Source: an uncultured SAR86 cluster bacterium (GTDB lineage Bacteria > Pseudomonadota > Gammaproteobacteria > Magnimaribacterales > Magnimaribacteraceae). From it: a DNA stretch of 64,000 nt. The translations under genes and the position numbers were made by a program. This document shows, piece by piece, positions 61,717-64,000 of this stretch (position 1 is the first letter of the stretch; the number at the start of each line of letters is the position of its first letter). The stretch is from positions 1 through 64,000 of the forward strand of contig CACOMS010000001.1 in NCBI GenBank assembly GCA_902628375.1. The letters run 5' to 3'. The notes under the pieces are model-generated. The model did no database searches and was not told where the DNA came from. It saw only the letters and a program-made list of their open reading frames with translations.

Positions 61717-63352
61717 ATTCTGCGTCTATTTGTTTCATTTCTTTTCGTAAAAAAATTAATGCTATCAAATTTGGTATCGTAGCAATAGGACCTATAACAG
61801 TTGCAATATCCCAAACAATTTTTGTATCAATTATTGAAGCTGTAAAGAATGCACCTACATAAATTATTCGATAATAGAGAATCCAGCCTTCTCCAAAAAG
61901 ATGTGCTGTTGCTCGATCTCCATAATATGACCAAGCTATTACGGTTGAGAAAGCAAATAATAATAAACCTATAGCAACTATATACTGACCAAAATCACCA
62001 AATATACTTTTGGTAAAAGCCTTTCCTGTAAGATCAGCTCCGAGAAGTAGAGAGTCTCCTCTTAGTACATAATCTCCTATATTTGTTATTCTTCCTTCCT
62101 CTATATTCAGTAATCCAGAGTACAAAGAATTATCACTTGAAGAATAGATTTTAGTATTCTCAGCTATAGATCTATTATGAAGTAGAGTTACTTCTTCTGA
62201 TTTTATTTCTCCATCTACTATTGCTACTTCTCCTGTGTATTCAATTTCAGAGTTAGTTCCATAGTAGTAATCTCTAAGTTTTATAGCATCTTCTTGTTTT
62301 GTTTCGAGATATTGTCCACTTACAAACACCATAGCACTAGCTTCAAATTTATTTTCAAATTTCTGATTCCAAACGCCTGAAGAAAGGATAACCAATCCAG
62401 TAAGAGTACAAATGATTATTGTATCTATGAACGGTTCAAGTATAGAAACCATTCCCTCTTCTATTGGGTTTTCTGTTTTTGATGAAGCATGAGCAATAGG
62501 AGCTGAACCTTGACCAGCTTCATTAGAATATAGTCCTCTGTTTACTCCTCTGGTTAGCGCAGCAGCTACACTAGCTCCCAAGAATCCACCTACAGCAGCT
62601 GTCGGGGTAAAAATATGTATAAAAATTGATTGGAAAGATGGAATGATATTTTCATAATTACTAATAATTACAGCCAATCCACCAACTATGTACCAAAAGG
62701 CCATAAAAGGAACTAATTTACTAGCGATTTGAGCTATTCTTTTAATTCCACCAATAATTACCAACCAGACAAGTACAGATAAAACTAAACCAGTTACAAT
62801 TTTAGGAATATTAAAGGTATCAAGAAGCACTACAGAAATACTACTAATTTGAGGCATATTGCCTGTCCCTAAACACATCATCAGTAAGCACACAGAGAAA
62901 ACAACAGCAAGCCATTTCATATTTAATCCGTTTTCAATGTAATACATTGGGCCTCCAGACATACTTCCATCTGGTAACTTTTCTCTATATTTATGCGAGA
63001 GAGTAACCTCAACAAATTTTGTCGTCATGCCAAGGAAAGCCGTTACCCACATCCAGAAAATTGCAGCTGGACCCCCAAGAAAAATAGCCAAAGCAACTCC
63101 ACCTATGTTACCGGTACCTACAGTTCCAGATAAAGCTGTAGTTAAAGCTTGAAATGGTGTTGTATCGCCTTCAGTATCATCTTTAATGTATTTACCACTA
63201 AGTATTCTCCAGCCATGCTTAAAGTACTTAATTTGTGGAAAGCCCAAGTAGATTGTAAAAAATATTCCTGTACCAATTAAGAATGCTGGAAACCAATATT
63301 GATCTACAAGGTAATAGGTAAGGAAATCAAGTATTTCAGTTAATGTATTCAT
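61700..63352 (-). CDS. Alanine/glycine:cation symporter (AGCS) family, with inserted soluble segment
   Basis: 550 aa Na+-coupled amino acid importer. Seen: the family signature region [27 protein letters not shown] loop (near 88-110), [26 protein letters not shown] and the [22 protein letters not shown] block. Between helices near residues 335 and 440 lies a polar segment of roughly 100 residues (about 340-437) with beta-strand character that ordinary ~450 aa AGCS proteins lack. The Na+ gradient would come from NQR encoded in this window. It overlaps the VOC gene by 17 bases and the glutaredoxin gene by 4. Confidence 0.92.
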   Translation of the reverse strand: MNTLTEILDFLTYYLVDQYWFPAFLIGTGIFFTIYLGFPQIKYFKHGWRILSGKYIKDDTEGDTTPFQALTTALSGTVGTGNIGGVALAIFLGGPAAIFWMWVTAFLGMTTKFVEVTLSHKYREKLPDGSMSGGPMYYIENGLNMKWLAVVFSVCLLMMCLGTGNMPQISSISVVLLDTFNIPKIVTGLVLSVLVWLVIIGGIKRIAQIASKLVPFMAFWYIVGGLAVIISNYENIIPSFQSIFIHIFTPTAAVGGFLGASVAAALTRGVNRGLYSNEAGQGSAPIAHASSKTENPIEEGMVSILEPFIDTIIICTLTGLVILSSGVWNQKFENKFEASAMVFVSGQYLETKQEDAIKLRDYYYGTNSEIEYTGEVAIVDGEIKSEEVTLLHNRSIAENTKIYSSSDNSLYSGLLNIEEGRITNIGDYVLRGDSLLLGADLTGKAFTKSIFGDFGQYIVAIGLLLFAFSTVIAWSYYGDRATAHLFGEGWILYYRIIYVGAFFTASIIDTKIVWDIATVIGPIATIPNLIALIFLRKEMKQIDAEYEIRK

Positions 63353-63570
63353 TTATTTAAATGCGCATTCAATTCTGTAAACCCACCTATGTAATTACCG
63401 TCTTGGGTAATTTGTGGAAATGTTCTTGCCTCAGGAAATTTATTTAAAAGATCCTCTCTTGAATAATCTACATCGAGCATATACTTCTTATATGCTAATC
63501 CTTTTAATTTACACAGGGACTCTGCTCTGTCACAAAAAATACAATTGGGTTTAGACCATATTTCTATCAT
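63349..63570 (-). CDS. Glutaredoxin
   Basis: 73 aa thiol-disulfide oxidoreductase with the active-site Cys10-Ile-Phe-Cys13 in [11 protein letters not shown], the cis-proline TFPQI, and the GSH-binding GGFTEL. This places it near GrxC/Grx1-type dithiol glutaredoxins, though C-I-F-C differs from the common C-P-Y-C. It is slightly shorter than E. coli Grx3 (83). Its stop overlaps the symporter start (ATGA). Confidence 0.93.
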   Translation of the reverse strand: MIEIWSKPNCIFCDRAESLCKLKGLAYKKYMLDVDYSREDLLNKFPEARTFPQITQDGNYIGGFTELNAHLNK

Positions 63571-63618
63571 AATACCTCCAAGAAGTTAAGATTATACTTT
63601 TAAAACTAAGGAGACCAA

Positions 63619-64000
63619 GTGATTAAAGAAGCTTTTGAGTACGCTAATACAAATTTCAAAGATCAATTTATTTCTTTCTTTTCAATTCTTTTACCAGTAG
63701 CTGTAGTAAGCTCTTTAATTGGGGCCTTTAATCTACCTGATACTTCAGGTGTTAATTTTAACTCGCCTACTCCCGCATCCCCTGGTAATGAATTAGGTAA
63801 ATATCCTATATTAGGCTTACTTAACCAACTTGTTTTACAAGGTTTGGTTGTGACTTATATAACGATAAAAGTTATTCAAGATAATGAATCTATAGGAACC
63901 TTAAAAAGCCTAAGTGACTATTATTATGGATCTATTTTATTTATCTTTAGGTTATTCTTGTTGGGCTTATGTCTGATTTTAGCTGTATTGATTGCAGCAG
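63619..64000 (+). CDS. Multi-pass membrane protein, YciC/DUF975-like, cut by right edge
   Basis: A frame beginning at GTG 63619 behind a strong AAGGAG site and open to the last base (127 codons seen). The protein starts with a basic amphipathic segment (MIKEAFEYANTNFKDQF), then a helix (ISFFSILLPVAVVSSLIGAF), a Pro/Ser/Gly-rich loop, a second helical segment (LLNQLVLQGLVVTYITIKVI) and a third (SILFIFRLFLLGLCLILAVL). This order resembles the YciC/UPF0259-like membrane proteins, but the family call is tentative because the C-terminal half is missing. It is divergent from the glutaredoxin operon. Confidence 0.65.
   Translation, partial: MIKEAFEYANTNFKDQFISFFSILLPVAVVSSLIGAFNLPDTSGVNFNSPTPASPGNELGKYPILGLLNQLVLQGLVVTYITIKVIQDNESIGTLKSLSDYYYGSILFIFRLFLLGLCLILAVLIAA

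Noticed and set aside
1..64000. Search for mobile elements, prophage, CRISPR, toxin-antitoxin or defence genes
   Set aside because: No transposase, integrase, cas, restriction or phage-structural protein and no regularly spaced direct repeats were seen; gene content is core metabolism, envelope and maintenance throughout.

Overview
The window is AT-rich (about two thirds A+T), nearly fully coding, and packed with overlapping genes. Its gene content is that of a streamlined, free-living, aerobic marine gammaproteobacterium: Na+-translocating NQR with its maturation factors, a glyoxylate-shunt isocitrate lyase, ETF and ETF:quinone oxidoreductase, many CoA-ester and oxygenase enzymes, and a Kdo/heptose lipopolysaccharide pathway. 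The style resembles SAR86-type genomes, but that assignment is inference from composition and gene set and not from a marker phylogeny. No insertion sequence, prophage or CRISPR array is visible; this is ordinary chromosome.

Layout. 1-1.7 kb: nucleoside salvage (a CNT transporter truncated by the window edge, and thymidine kinase, convergent). 1.7-6.2 kb: a MATE exporter followed by a run of small-molecule oxidation genes (a crotonase-fold protein lacking both hydratase glutamates, a TauD-type dioxygenase, a nitroreductase, a CmcJ-like oxygenase). 6.24 kb: tRNA-Ser(UGA). 6.4-9.3 kb: an operon with a membrane fatty-acid-hydroxylase/alkylglycerol-monooxygenase-like protein, a 62-residue protein and a TonB-domain protein. 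9.3-10.9 kb (minus): heptosyltransferase WaaC coupled to a 2-oxoglutarate oxygenase. 10.9-17 kb: a LOG-family hydrolase, a probable structured RNA, ThpR, TrpS, an MFS transporter, a dienoyl-CoA reductase-like SDR and an aldehyde dehydrogenase. 17-24.8 kb: one tight envelope operon, lolC/F-lolD-[msbA-lpxK fused]-ycaR-kdsB-murB-LysE-DUF1285. 24.8-25.1 kb: a second probable structured RNA on the minus strand and very GC-poor hairpins. 25.1-28.5 kb: ETF-QO, divergent from etfBA. 28.5-35.5 kb: trmA, nfuA, sbcB, csiV and a shortened mfd. 35.5-46.5 kb: two paired acyl-CoA dehydrogenases, a long-form GAPDH, and nqrABCDEF-apbE-nqrM. 46.5-54.9 kb: aceA, purB, mnmA, icd, clpS, clpA, infA. 55-59 kb: a CaiB-type CoA transferase, a methyltransferase, a TolB/TPR membrane protein. 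59-63.6 kb (minus): an overlapping operon of glutaredoxin, Na+:amino-acid symporter, VOC protein, alpha/beta hydrolase and HMG-CoA lyase. A membrane protein runs off the right edge.

How it fits together: electrons from the acyl-CoA dehydrogenases flow through EtfAB and ETF-QO to quinone, while NADH is oxidised by NQR, which makes a sodium gradient that the symporter can use. Acetyl-CoA from fatty acid and leucine breakdown is spared by isocitrate lyase, which competes with Icd. The three transcription units etfBA, nqr and icd share a -10 box followed by an NCGCG discriminator. The most unusual items are the MsbA-LpxK fusion, two candidate structured RNAs, an Mfd that appears to lack one domain, and an oxygenase next to a lipopolysaccharide heptosyltransferase.
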